Shown here one piece after another: positions 18,254-26,649 of a stretch of 64,000 nucleotides of DNA. Within the stretch, counting starts at the first letter, position 1; the number at the start of each line of letters is the position of its first letter. The position numbers and the translations under genes are program-made. The notes beneath the pieces are model-generated. The model saw only the letters and a program-made list of their open reading frames with translations, made no database searches and was not told where the DNA came from. Source of the stretch: Acinetobacter sp. 10FS3-1 (GTDB lineage Bacteria; Pseudomonadota; Gammaproteobacteria; Pseudomonadales; Moraxellaceae); NCBI RefSeq assembly GCF_013343215.1, contig NZ_CP039145.1, forward strand, positions 11,190-75,189, written 5' to 3'.

Positions 18254-21200
18254 TTAGCGGATACGCACACGCTTTTTATCACTCACGATTTTTTTCAGTT
18301 CAGCTTTGAGTGCGTCTACAAACTGATCCACTGATTCTTCTGTTTCCAGATAGACACTGCTGGAGGTTTTGCTGTAAATGCTAGCAACATCAACTTCTAC
18401 CACTGGTTTCGGTGGCACTACGGCTGTCGCAGGCTGTACCGGACTCACAGCAGGTGTTGATGTAACTGGGCTGGAGGTGGTTGCAGTGTTGGTTACACTC
18501 TCGGCTTTGCTCTGAGCCAGTTGTGCCGCTTTGGCCTGACGCTGGATTTCCGCCTGAACTTCGCTTTCCAACTCATACAAGGCTTCATCAAAACGCTCGA
18601 CGGCGGTTTGGGTTTGCAGCATATAGATGGTGGACAGGCTGCTTTCCACTTCAATATCCGTTTTCAGCAGTTGTAGTGGGCGTAATAGCTTGTTACTCAG
18701 CTCAGCGCTAGCGATGCCACTGTTTTTGATCTCAGCTTCTAACTGCTTGATCTTGTCATCAAGGTGTTCTATCGCTTGATTGCGCTTCTCAGTCAGCAAT
18801 TGCTCATTGACGCCTTCCACTGTGCGAACCAAATCAGCCACTTTATTTAACAGGCCATAGGGCGATTCAAGAGTGGCAATACGATGTAATTCAGACAGGG
18901 CTTTTTTTGCCACCTCATCACTGCCCAACGCCTGTTTGTTTTTCTCAAAATGACGTAAGGCCTGTTGCAGTTGTTGCCAGCTCGGCATCTGGTTAGTGAA
19001 GAACTCATGAATATCACGATAATCTTCTTCCAGATCCAGATAGTCGTCCTTGTTCTCGACCACGGCCTTAAAGAAATCAAAGCTGTCGCTATTCGCCAGC
19101 AGACGTTCCAAAGTCAGAATCGACTTTTCAATCACTTTCTTGCCCGGGAACTGCCCAACATCAGTTTTACTCTTATACGACTTAAAGTTGGCTAACCAGT
19201 TTTTAAAATGTTGGGTATAGAATTCAAATAGCTCTTTTTCTGTCGCTGGTCCCATAGCCGAGAATAGGTCTTGGGTGAGTTGGCGTGCCTGTTTCAACAC
19301 CTGATCATCAGTCTGGCGTTTTTTAATGATCGACACATCACGGCGACGACGGCTGTTTTGTAAAGGCTCAAAGGCCTCTTTCAACTGTAAGCTGCCACCA
19401 TTTAACTGCAGAGAAATCCGACCCATTGCCGCCAGCTGACCTACCAGCAGTAAAATCTCGGCATCTGGCCAGCCATAAGGACGTTTGGCAAAACGATCCA
19501 CCACATCCGATACCAGAATACGTTCGGTACCGGTTGCACGCAGCGAGATGTATTGTTCGACATCCTGTAGGGCTTTGGGATTGCTCTGACCGCCATCCAG
19601 AGACAATCCAAGCTGCGCCATATCATCGACAGTCAAGACGGCGTTCAGTTCACGCCAGGCATCCTGCTGATAGACTTGCAGATAGCTCAGTTTGGTATAA
19701 GTGTTTTCCAGCAAATAACGACAAGCCTCATCCAGCTTGGTGGAAGGGCTAGAAGATGAAAGTTGCAGGTGTTGACCCAAGGCATAACTTTCCGCGTCCA
19801 GCAACATTTCTTCGACCCGGGCACGCAGGCGTTTTTTACGCTCCTGGTTCTCACGGCCACGGTCTGCAAGGATACGGCTGATATCGGACTGAGTGCCATC
19901 ATCATTTAAGCGGATGAATTTATTGGTTTTCAGCCAAGTGCGCAGTTCATTAAAGAACTGTTTATCGTCTGCCAGTTTAAACAGTACCTGCCCTTCAGCC
20001 TCGGCGCTCTTACCAATACAGTAAGCTTCTGTGTAGAGGCTGTATTCCGTATCCAGCGGAGAAATGATTTCAACTTTCAAATCGCTCTCATACTTGCCAT
20101 CTAGGCTATGACCATCCAGAAAACGACCAATCTGATAGTCCATCTTGTTGGCTTGATGGCGGTATTTGTTCTGATCGCGCAGTAAATCTTTAAAGATCAG
20201 GTTGGCTAACTCTTTATTTTCTTCTGAAGCTGCTAAGTCAGTGGCTTTAATTTTTCGGGTGATATCGCGTTCTTCATTGGTCAGGAACAGGAACTCATCA
20301 CCATTGCGGGTAATCAGGCTTTCTTTTTCCAGACGCTGCAGGCTCTCTTCAATCCGCTTGCGCAATGCCAGCTTATCTTCATCAATTTTCTCAATCGACA
20401 AAGTCACCAGGTTATCCAGCGTACCTTTGATGATATCGACATAGCGGATCATAAACAGGGTACGCAGCATCTGCACATCAAAACCATCCAGGGTCTTATT
20501 CTGCCCTGCCTGGTCGATAGTACGCTTCACTGCTGTATCCAGGAAGCCTTCGACCGAAGTATAGAAGCGGTGGAAAGGAACCAGGGCACCGACTTCATCT
20601 GTCGCAATCGCATTCGCTGCCATCTGGAACGCATCCAGCATAGATCGCTCACCATAGGCCAAGTGTGCACCGGTCGCACCAACCTTACGGATTTCTTCAA
20701 AAACTTTTTGCACCAGCTGGAAATGGTACGGCGCAAAAGGATAGTTATGGATAAAGCTGTCTGGACCCTCATAGTTCTTGAGTGTTGGGCCTGAACGGTC
20801 AAAGGTAATCTGGTTTTTTAAAATATCACCCTTTTGCTCAAACACCGATCTGAGCAGTGCTTCAGCTTCTGGAGTTTTACGTAATAAACGTTTTTGAATA
20901 ACTTCATCGGTATTGGAACTGGACAGCGATAACCGGGTTTTAAAACGTCCAGCAATCTTGGAGAAGTCATTGGCTTTGGAAGAAGACATCTCACCTAGAA
21001 CCGCGTCGATGTCTGCCTGTGAGGTGACGATAATCCAAGCGCGGCCTTTACAGATCGTACCCAGGTTTTCAGTAATGGTTTGCAGTGTCAGCATCAAGCG
21101 GGTATCGCTGCCAATAAACTGCCCCACTTCATCGACCAAGAACAACATGCGTTGCTGGGGTCCTTTGCTGTCCAGGTATTCTTTCACCCACTGACAGAAG

Positions 21201-21934
21201 TTTTCGACCGAAACACTAAAGGTCTGCTCAGAATCCTCAAACCACTTGTGTGCAGCTTCAGCGGATAGGTTGAGGGCTTGGGAAATCGCGGTTTCGACAT
21301 CATCCTGATAGAACTGATAGCCGTCACGCTCCTCTAGCCAGGACATGCCGCTGGATTCCTCAAACGCCTGTTTAAAGCGTTCGTAGACACCTTTCTGGCT
21401 CAGGTGACGTTCCATATGGGCAATATGTGGATGGTCAGCACTAAAACCCTGATACTCGTTAAATACACGTAAAAACACATTCAGGATCGGATTGCCATCA
21501 TCATTGGAGCTGGCTTTACTGTCGATGTTAAACAGGATGACATCGGCATGATGGCTGACGGCCTTGCTAATATCGGCACGGATAAATGCATCGCGGATTT
21601 TGTTTTCATCAAAGAATTCTGCAGCACTGCGTTCGTTACCTTCCGCATCGCGTGCCACTTTATTGGCCAGAATATAGGACAAGGTTTTCAGGAAGTGTGA
21701 TTTACCTGAACCAAAGAAGCCCGAAATCCATACGCCAACACGATTGGCAATCGAAGGATCGCTTAGGTCTGTGCCATAAGACTGGAAAAAGTCCCGAAAA
21801 TGCTTTTCCAGTTCATTGGTGACCACATACTCATCGAGTTCCTGATAAACCGTGGTATTGTCATTCTGGTCTGCTTTTACGACCCCGTTAATCGCACGAT
21901 CTAATGGCTTGTAAAAAAGTTCTTTAATGTTCAT
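18254..21934 (-). CDS. brxC: BREX ATPase BrxC
   Basis: The P-loop GFFGSGKSHFLK is at about residue 72-83 of this protein, and a Walker B-like MLFLVDEVGQFIG lies near residue 265. At about 1226 residues the length fits BrxC of BREX-1. The C-terminal third holds a coiled-coil-rich region and a Pro/Thr-rich linker (TSSPVTSTPAVSPVQPA). The frame could begin earlier at a TTG, but the ATG ending at 21934 has a GGGGGAG ribosome site nine bases ahead and is preferred. BrxC is a large ATPase required for both restriction and methylation. Confidence 0.95.
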   Translation of the reverse strand: MNIKELFYKPLDRAINGVVKADQNDNTTVYQELDEYVVTNELEKHFRDFFQSYGTDLSDPSIANRVGVWISGFFGSGKSHFLKTLSYILANKVARDAEGNERSAAEFFDENKIRDAFIRADISKAVSHHADVILFNIDSKASSNDDGNPILNVFLRVFNEYQGFSADHPHIAHMERHLSQKGVYERFKQAFEESSGMSWLEERDGYQFYQDDVETAISQALNLSAEAAHKWFEDSEQTFSVSVENFCQWVKEYLDSKGPQQRMLFLVDEVGQFIGSDTRLMLTLQTITENLGTICKGRAWIIVTSQADIDAVLGEMSSSKANDFSKIAGRFKTRLSLSSSNTDEVIQKRLLRKTPEAEALLRSVFEQKGDILKNQITFDRSGPTLKNYEGPDSFIHNYPFAPYHFQLVQKVFEEIRKVGATGAHLAYGERSMLDAFQMAANAIATDEVGALVPFHRFYTSVEGFLDTAVKRTIDQAGQNKTLDGFDVQMLRTLFMIRYVDIIKGTLDNLVTLSIEKIDEDKLALRKRIEESLQRLEKESLITRNGDEFLFLTNEERDITRKIKATDLAASEENKELANLIFKDLLRDQNKYRHQANKMDYQIGRFLDGHSLDGKYESDLKVEIISPLDTEYSLYTEAYCIGKSAEAEGQVLFKLADDKQFFNELRTWLKTNKFIRLNDDGTQSDISRILADRGRENQERKKRLRARVEEMLLDAESYALGQHLQLSSSSPSTKLDEACRYLLENTYTKLSYLQVYQQDAWRELNAVLTVDDMAQLGLSLDGGQSNPKALQDVEQYISLRATGTERILVSDVVDRFAKRPYGWPDAEILLLVGQLAAMGRISLQLNGGSLQLKEAFEPLQNSRRRRDVSIIKKRQTDDQVLKQARQLTQDLFSAMGPATEKELFEFYTQHFKNWLANFKSYKSKTDVGQFPGKKVIEKSILTLERLLANSDSFDFFKAVVENKDDYLDLEEDYRDIHEFFTNQMPSWQQLQQALRHFEKNKQALGSDEVAKKALSELHRIATLESPYGLLNKVADLVRTVEGVNEQLLTEKRNQAIEHLDDKIKQLEAEIKNSGIASAELSNKLLRPLQLLKTDIEVESSLSTIYMLQTQTAVERFDEALYELESEVQAEIQRQAKAAQLAQSKAESVTNTATTSSPVTSTPAVSPVQPATAVVPPKPVVEVDVASIYSKTSSSVYLETEESVDQFVDALKAELKKIVSDKKRVRIR

Positions 21935-21975
21935 CTCAACCAACTCCCCCGAATTTTTATTTCTATTTGCCGTGT

Positions 21976-22551
21976 TTAAGGCACTAATCTGAATGCTCTG
22001 TAGTAATTATTGCTTGGAATTTTTCCAAATAAACTCATCGCTTGACCGTCGTAATAACCTGGGTAAAACAGCACCACTGGCTTATGCCCCAGTAACGAAT
22101 GCAAACTGTTTAATAAGTGATGGGCACGTAACAGTGGCCAAACCGACCCTACCCCAGTCATCAACACAATATCTTGCGCATTGGTGGCATATTTACTCAC
22201 CAGATAGGGCGCGAACTTATCCATATGCAGTGGGCCTTTCAGCGCTTTGAGCAGCGCATCATCGCCTTTGGCTTTTTGCATTTGAATGGCTTTATCGATG
22301 AAGTTACGCTCAGCCAGATAATCCACCACGGCTTGCAGCAGGTTGATATTCACCACCTTCAGCTGACTGTGTTTTTTCTCCAGCATCCCGTCTAGAAAAT
22401 GCAGATATTCGCGCACTTTCAACTCATCTTCAGGTGCATAATCAAAAATCCAGAAGCCAATTTCATTGCCCAGTCCTTGCCCGGTGAGAAACTCGGTGGA
22501 AAGAATTCGCTCTGGAATCTGATTCAGACGCTCATGTATTGCTTGACTCAT
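21976..22551 (-). CDS. brxB: BREX protein BrxB (DUF1788)
   Basis: The 191-residue protein matches the DUF1788 family: IHERLNQIPERILSTEFLTGQGLGNEIGFWIFDY at the N-terminus and a C-terminal HHLLNSLHSLLGHKPVVLFYPG segment. BrxB is one of the small proteins needed for BREX-1 function; its biochemical role is not known from the sequence. It sits between brxA and brxC with short spacers, so it belongs to the same transcript. Confidence 0.93.
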   Translation of the reverse strand: MSQAIHERLNQIPERILSTEFLTGQGLGNEIGFWIFDYAPEDELKVREYLHFLDGMLEKKHSQLKVVNINLLQAVVDYLAERNFIDKAIQMQKAKGDDALLKALKGPLHMDKFAPYLVSKYATNAQDIVLMTGVGSVWPLLRAHHLLNSLHSLLGHKPVVLFYPGYYDGQAMSLFGKIPSNNYYRAFRLVP

Positions 22552-22567
22552 TGCTGCCCCTCTACAA

Positions 22568-23179
22568 CTACCGCGTCCATAGCGACACTTCCATAGATCT
22601 TTTAATGCGTTGTTTATAATGTTCTTCCAACAGGCTACGCAGCTCTGCTCTGACGATCACACGCTGCAACTCCAGCTTACGGGTACTTTTTAAGTAACCG
22701 GCTTCTGCCAGCATGCGAAACACCACCTGCCCCATTTTTTTCTTGCTGGACTCTTTCCATTCACAGATATCCGGATCGCGTTGTGAACGCTCATCCAGAA
22801 AGTCTAACCAGATATAACTATCCAGGTATTGAGCCTGGGAGATATAAGCCTCTCTCATCACCGTTTCCATAAACTCAAGCAGCAACAGGTTGCGTTCCAG
22901 TGCGCCACAAAAAGCCACCTGGGTCGCCAGCTCATCATCCCCATCACGCAAAGCTTTCCAGAAATCAGGCTCTAAGCGCTCCAGACGCTTACGAATAGCG
23001 GTGGCATTGCGTTGAGCTGAAGCAGGCGTTCTTTTTTGCAGAATATTGTCAATCTGAATTGCCTGATACCATTGTTCTGGAGTCGCCTCTCGTAATAACA
23101 GATCCGCGATCAGCCGGCTTTCACGTACCATCAGTGAGCCACCAATTAGGTCACTGTCATAATGAAATTGTTCTAACAT
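22568..23179 (-). CDS. brxA: BREX protein BrxA (DUF1819)
   Basis: The protein (203 residues from the ATG) belongs to the DUF1819 family, with the N-terminal GGSLMVRESRLIADLLL and the central RNLLLLEFMETVMREAY segments. The open frame extends to a TTG at 23206, overlapping brxR, but the ATG ending at 23179 is preceded by AGGAG at seven bases and is the likely start. In known BREX-1 systems BrxA is a small all-helical DNA-binding protein. Confidence 0.93.
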   Translation of the reverse strand: MLEQFHYDSDLIGGSLMVRESRLIADLLLREATPEQWYQAIQIDNILQKRTPASAQRNATAIRKRLERLEPDFWKALRDGDDELATQVAFCGALERNLLLLEFMETVMREAYISQAQYLDSYIWLDFLDERSQRDPDICEWKESSKKKMGQVVFRMLAEAGYLKSTRKLELQRVIVRAELRSLLEEHYKQRIKRSMEVSLWTR

Positions 23180-23189
23180 AGCCAATCTC

Positions 23190-24056
23190 CTATGAAGCTT
23201 GATCAAACAGGTAAGACGACAGCTTTTCGATATCTGAGCGTTGTAGTACCAAGGGATATTTCAAGGCATCATCCGCCTCAGCCAGCGTGATCGCGGCCTG
23301 ATATCGCTGCAAAGTATAGTGAGCCAGGGCTTTTTTCACCGGAATCTGTAATCTGCCATCAGGCATGCCGAAGTCTTTTTCGACCAGCGCTTGTTGTGAT
23401 GAGTTCAATTTTGGATTAGGGATCAGCGTCAGTACAATTTCTTCATGCCATTGCTGATCCTGAGCAGGGTCTACTGACTCAATCGCCACCACAACAGGTG
23501 TGCGATCAATTCTGGAGAGTAAAAAGTCCTTAAACTGCTTGCTCTGATGGCAATAGGCACGGACATGCCAGCGAAAACCGGTATACACCAGGGTGTGTGG
23601 GGAAATGATGCGTTCATGCCACTGCGGATTCTGCATCGAGGCATAAATCATTTTTAAAGTGTTTTGGTTTCGGCAGGCACGCAAAACTTCCCGAATCACT
23701 TCAGGACGTACACTGCGATCAGGTAATTGAACTGCTGTAAGATTCGGTTCTGGCATCGCAATCAGCGCATGCGATTCACTGACCAAACCTGACAGCATGT
23801 TGAGATATTCATTGATATGCGCTGTAGTCAGTACCGGTTGAAAACTGGCTTTAGGCACATAGCCTTTTACCGATGGATCATGAATCAAGGCATCGGGGTT
23901 GTAAAGCGTATTGTAACGCTTGATATCCGCAGAAGCCTGCTGTCGACTCAATCCAAACCAACTCATCAAACGATTGGTAACCAAACGACCTTCCCAGTAT
24001 GCAAGGAGTTCAATGGCTCTCATTCTGAGAAGGACTTCATGCTTATCTGTCGTCAT
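23190..24056 (-). CDS. brxR: WYL-domain regulator BrxR of the BREX operon
   Basis: The protein begins with a winged-helix domain (LLRMRAIELLAYWEGRLVTNRLMSWFGLSRQQASADIKRYN) followed by a WYL domain (NTLKMIYASMQNPQWHERIISPHTLVYTGFRWHVRAYCH). This is the architecture of BrxR, the transcriptional repressor that heads BREX loci in Acinetobacter and other genera. The open frame runs to a TTG at 24071; the ATG ending at 24056 is chosen here, with no strong ribosome site for either. It stops 10 bp before brxA. BrxR proteins bind inverted repeats upstream of the operon, and a candidate pair is described just upstream. Confidence 0.92.
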   Translation of the reverse strand: MTTDKHEVLLRMRAIELLAYWEGRLVTNRLMSWFGLSRQQASADIKRYNTLYNPDALIHDPSVKGYVPKASFQPVLTTAHINEYLNMLSGLVSESHALIAMPEPNLTAVQLPDRSVRPEVIREVLRACRNQNTLKMIYASMQNPQWHERIISPHTLVYTGFRWHVRAYCHQSKQFKDFLLSRIDRTPVVVAIESVDPAQDQQWHEEIVLTLIPNPKLNSSQQALVEKDFGMPDGRLQIPVKKALAHYTLQRYQAAITLAEADDALKYPLVLQRSDIEKLSSYLFDQAS

Positions 24057-24120
24057 ATACCAATCAGTCAATAAATAGTAGTTTTAAGATTACCCTACAG
24101 CAAATATACAGTAAAGATTT

Positions 24121-24192
24121 TTGACGGTATTTTAAGGTAGTATTGCAATCACCAGATAAAAAATATATTAGTATCCTGATGATAGCCGTCAA
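24121..24192. promoter_or_regulatory. Inverted repeat in the BREX promoter region
   Basis: TTGACGG at 24121-24127 and CCGTCAA at 24186-24192 form a spaced inverted repeat in the 208-bp gap between brxR and the divergent DUF4236 gene. It is a plausible BrxR operator, and the gap must also hold the two divergent promoters. The match is short, so its role is an inference. Confidence 0.35.
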
Positions 24193-24264
24193 AGTACGAT
24201 CTCTAGCAGATCATGGATCCTGGTATAGTGCGTGAATTGAGCTAAGTTTTAGAATGAGAGCAAT

Positions 24265-24594
24265 ATGGGTTTTAGATTTCGTAAAAGTATTAAATTATTC
24301 CCGGGTTTTAAAATTAATCTGACCCATAAAGGCATCAGCAGTGCCAGCATTGGCAAACCTGGTGCTTCTCTAAATATTGGAAAAAAAGGTACGCGAACCA
24401 GTGTCGGCATTCCAGGTACGGGACTATCTTACTCTAAACACCAGCCTTACTCTAAAAAGACCCGTGTTCCACAACCGACATCGCTAGAACACACGGAATA
24501 TAATCCTCAGAATTTAGAACAACCGAAGACAAAGATCTGGCCTTGGATTATTTTTGGAATATTGTGTTTTATGGTGGGTGCCGTCATTTTTTAG
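24265..24594 (+). CDS. DUF4236 small membrane protein
   Basis: The 109-residue protein starts with MGFRFRKSIKLFPGFKINLTH and has the repeated short beta motifs SSASIGKPGASLNIGKKGTR that define DUF4236. A C-terminal hydrophobic helix (WPWIIFGILCFMVGAVIF) anchors it in the membrane. The function of the family is unknown. It is transcribed divergently from brxR and could share regulation with BREX. Confidence 0.85.
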   Translation: MGFRFRKSIKLFPGFKINLTHKGISSASIGKPGASLNIGKKGTRTSVGIPGTGLSYSKHQPYSKKTRVPQPTSLEHTEYNPQNLEQPKTKIWPWIIFGILCFMVGAVIF

Positions 24595-24627
24595 CAAGAA
24601 CAGCATTGTATTTTAATCAAAAAAAAT

Positions 24628-24690
24628 GCCCACACGGATGAATGGGCAAACTAAGGAATTAATATCCTTCAGAAACTCCAGCGCAATTCT
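24628..24690 (+). ncRNA. Small structured RNA, copy 1 (C4-antisense-like candidate)
   Basis: The stretch has a stem GCCCA...TGGGC, then the core CAAACTAAGGA, a second small stem (AAGGA/TCCTT) and CTTCAGAAACTCC. The same order and core words occur at 26467-26538. Families of repeated sRNAs with resemblance to phage C4 antisense RNA are known from Acinetobacter, and this pair is reminiscent of them. Assignment rests on shared sequence and folding by eye only. Confidence 0.5.
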
Positions 24691-24865
24691 CGCTACTTTC
24701 AGTAAGCGACTCTGGATCAATCATGATAGTCTGACTCAATCGAATCGAGGTAAATCGATCCATCACAATTGGAGCAGAAATTATGCTTGAATACATTCTT
24801 GAATGATGCTGAAAAGTCTTTGATTTTTAATTAATAAATAAGATTATCCATGTCTACCCTCAACT

Positions 24866-26098
24866 TTACTTATTTTCAGATAGCAACCAATCGAGAGCAC
24901 TCATTTTTACAATACCATTATAATTTGCTTCAGTCCCTATCGTGTCTAAGGTAAGTAAATATTTGGGATACGAATCAGAAATTTTCTGTAATGGACGTAA
25001 CTCTCGGCTGAGTGTCTCCTCATTGAGCGTTTCTAATGCCACCTGATAATAAGTTAAATTCTGTAAAGTATCGACAGCAACAAAATCAATTTCATATTCA
25101 TCAACCCGCCCTACATAGACCGTATAACCTCGTCTGACAAGCTCAAGATAAATCACATTTTCTAAGATATGACCTTGATCAGCATTAGCATCAGGCAACA
25201 TAATCCGGCGCAATCCGACATCAACTAAATAGTATTTTTCAGAGGATTGTAATAACTCACGCCCGCGTACTTTAAATTGTGCGGCACTATAAAATAACAA
25301 ACTGTCCTGTAAGCCCTGAGTATAGCGTTTTACTGTTTCAAATGAGATTTTAACCCCACTTGAAACAAAGGTATTTTTAATTTTATTGATGGAAATGGGT
25401 GAGCCTGTCACGCTTGCTAAATATCTTGCGACACGCTCGAGAGAGTTAATATCAGCAGTATTCAAACGAGGAATAACATCTTTAAACATTACACTGGCAT
25501 AGACCGCTTGCAAGTAATCATAGGTTTCCTGCTGACTAGTCATGGCAAGCGTATAGGGGAAACTACTGTGCGTGTACATGGCATACAAATCACGATTGGA
25601 TAATTGTTGGATGATCGGATTATTTTCAATATGCCACTGTTTAAACTCTTGGAATGACAAGGGTAAAACATGTTGCTCGATATAGCGTCCTGTGAGTAAC
25701 GTCGCAAGTTCTCCACTCAGAAAGAATGCATTTGAGCCTGTAATATATAAATCGATATAATCCCGAACATATAAAGAGTCGACTACTTTCTCAAAATTTG
25801 TAACATGTTGTATTTCATCTAAAAAAACATAGTTTTTTTTACTTTTATCAACTTTGGACAATACATAATCATGTAGTTTACGGTAATCGGTGAGTTCTTC
25901 AAATTCCATAAATTCGAAGTTGATGGCAATGATGTTTTCGGCTTGTACACCCTGTGCTTTTAGGTCTTGTTGAAACATCGCCAATAAGGTGGATTTTCCA
26001 GAGCGACGCACACCTGAAAGTACTTTAATGACATCACGGTCTTGCCATGTATTCAGAAATTTTAAGTAGCCATCACGTCGAATATTAGCGCTTCTCAT
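24866..26098 (-). CDS. AAA-family ATPase with DUF4143 domain
   Basis: The 410-residue protein opens with an ATPase domain: Walker A LSGVRRSGKSTLLAMF near residue 30 and Walker B NYVFLDEIQHV near residue 93, followed by the sensor segment YITGSNAFFLSGELATLLTGRY. The C-terminal half is a DUF4143/PD-(D/E)XK-like region (YEIDFVAVDTLQNLTYYQVALE). Such ATPases are widespread singletons of uncertain function, often in accessory islands. It is monocistronic on the minus strand, between the two small RNA candidates. A defence role is possible from context only. Confidence 0.85.
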   Translation of the reverse strand: MRSANIRRDGYLKFLNTWQDRDVIKVLSGVRRSGKSTLLAMFQQDLKAQGVQAENIIAINFEFMEFEELTDYRKLHDYVLSKVDKSKKNYVFLDEIQHVTNFEKVVDSLYVRDYIDLYITGSNAFFLSGELATLLTGRYIEQHVLPLSFQEFKQWHIENNPIIQQLSNRDLYAMYTHSSFPYTLAMTSQQETYDYLQAVYASVMFKDVIPRLNTADINSLERVARYLASVTGSPISINKIKNTFVSSGVKISFETVKRYTQGLQDSLLFYSAAQFKVRGRELLQSSEKYYLVDVGLRRIMLPDANADQGHILENVIYLELVRRGYTVYVGRVDEYEIDFVAVDTLQNLTYYQVALETLNEETLSRELRPLQKISDSYPKYLLTLDTIGTEANYNGIVKMSALDWLLSENK

Positions 26099-26346
26099 TA
26101 TTTACACTTAGAATCTAAAGTTTTAATAAATTCTATCAAATTTTAGAATGTATATGTAAATATATTTAGTTTTAAGAAAAGTTTAAAGGTTAAGTGAAAC
26201 ATTCAAAGCTGCTGTAGAAGCATGTAAACAGCAGATCTGATCAAAATCCAAATTCTGTCTTTTTGATTATTTTCCATGTCATGTTATTTCATTGATGCTA
26301 CGAGTTAACTGCTATATAAATTAAGTGAAAAGTAAATGGAACTAAG

Positions 26347-26436
26347 ATGTTAACTAGAGTGGAACTCATTTTTGTTGTGCTGATGGTCTCAGCCTTAATC
26401 CTAATTGCTTATGAAATGCTAAAAGGTTTATTTTAG
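26347..26436 (+). CDS. Putative 29-residue membrane peptide
   Basis: A short frame encodes MLTRVELIFVVLMVSALIL followed by IAYEMLKGLF, a single hydrophobic helix with one charged residue near each end. GGAAC lies seven bases ahead of the ATG. It could be a small membrane protein or a chance frame. It directly precedes the second small RNA candidate. Confidence 0.35.
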   Translation: MLTRVELIFVVLMVSALILIAYEMLKGLF

Positions 26437-26466
26437 AGTATCTATACAATTTTTGATCAAAAAAAA

Positions 26467-26538
26467 GCCCACAGAGGGAATCTATGGGCGAAACTAAGGA
26501 CCTTGACGGTCATTCAGAAACTACTGCTAGTTTCTGGT
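26467..26538 (+). ncRNA. Small structured RNA, copy 2 (C4-antisense-like candidate)
   Basis: Three stems can be drawn: GCCCACAGA/TCTATGGGC (one G-U pair), GACC/GGTC and a perfect 9-bp CAGAAACTA/TAGTTTCTG with a four-base loop. The core GAAACTAAGGA between the first and second stems is shared with the copy at 24628-24690. The compact hairpin order supports a transcribed RNA or attenuator; transcription itself is not shown. Confidence 0.5.
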
Positions 26539-26649
26539 TGTGATTCTGGACTGAATTAAAAATAACCACATTGGCTGAATGTATCAAAAAGTTAAATCAT
26601 GTGATTAATCATTGATACATCTGCAAAAATGAGCTCATCGCTCTGTTGA

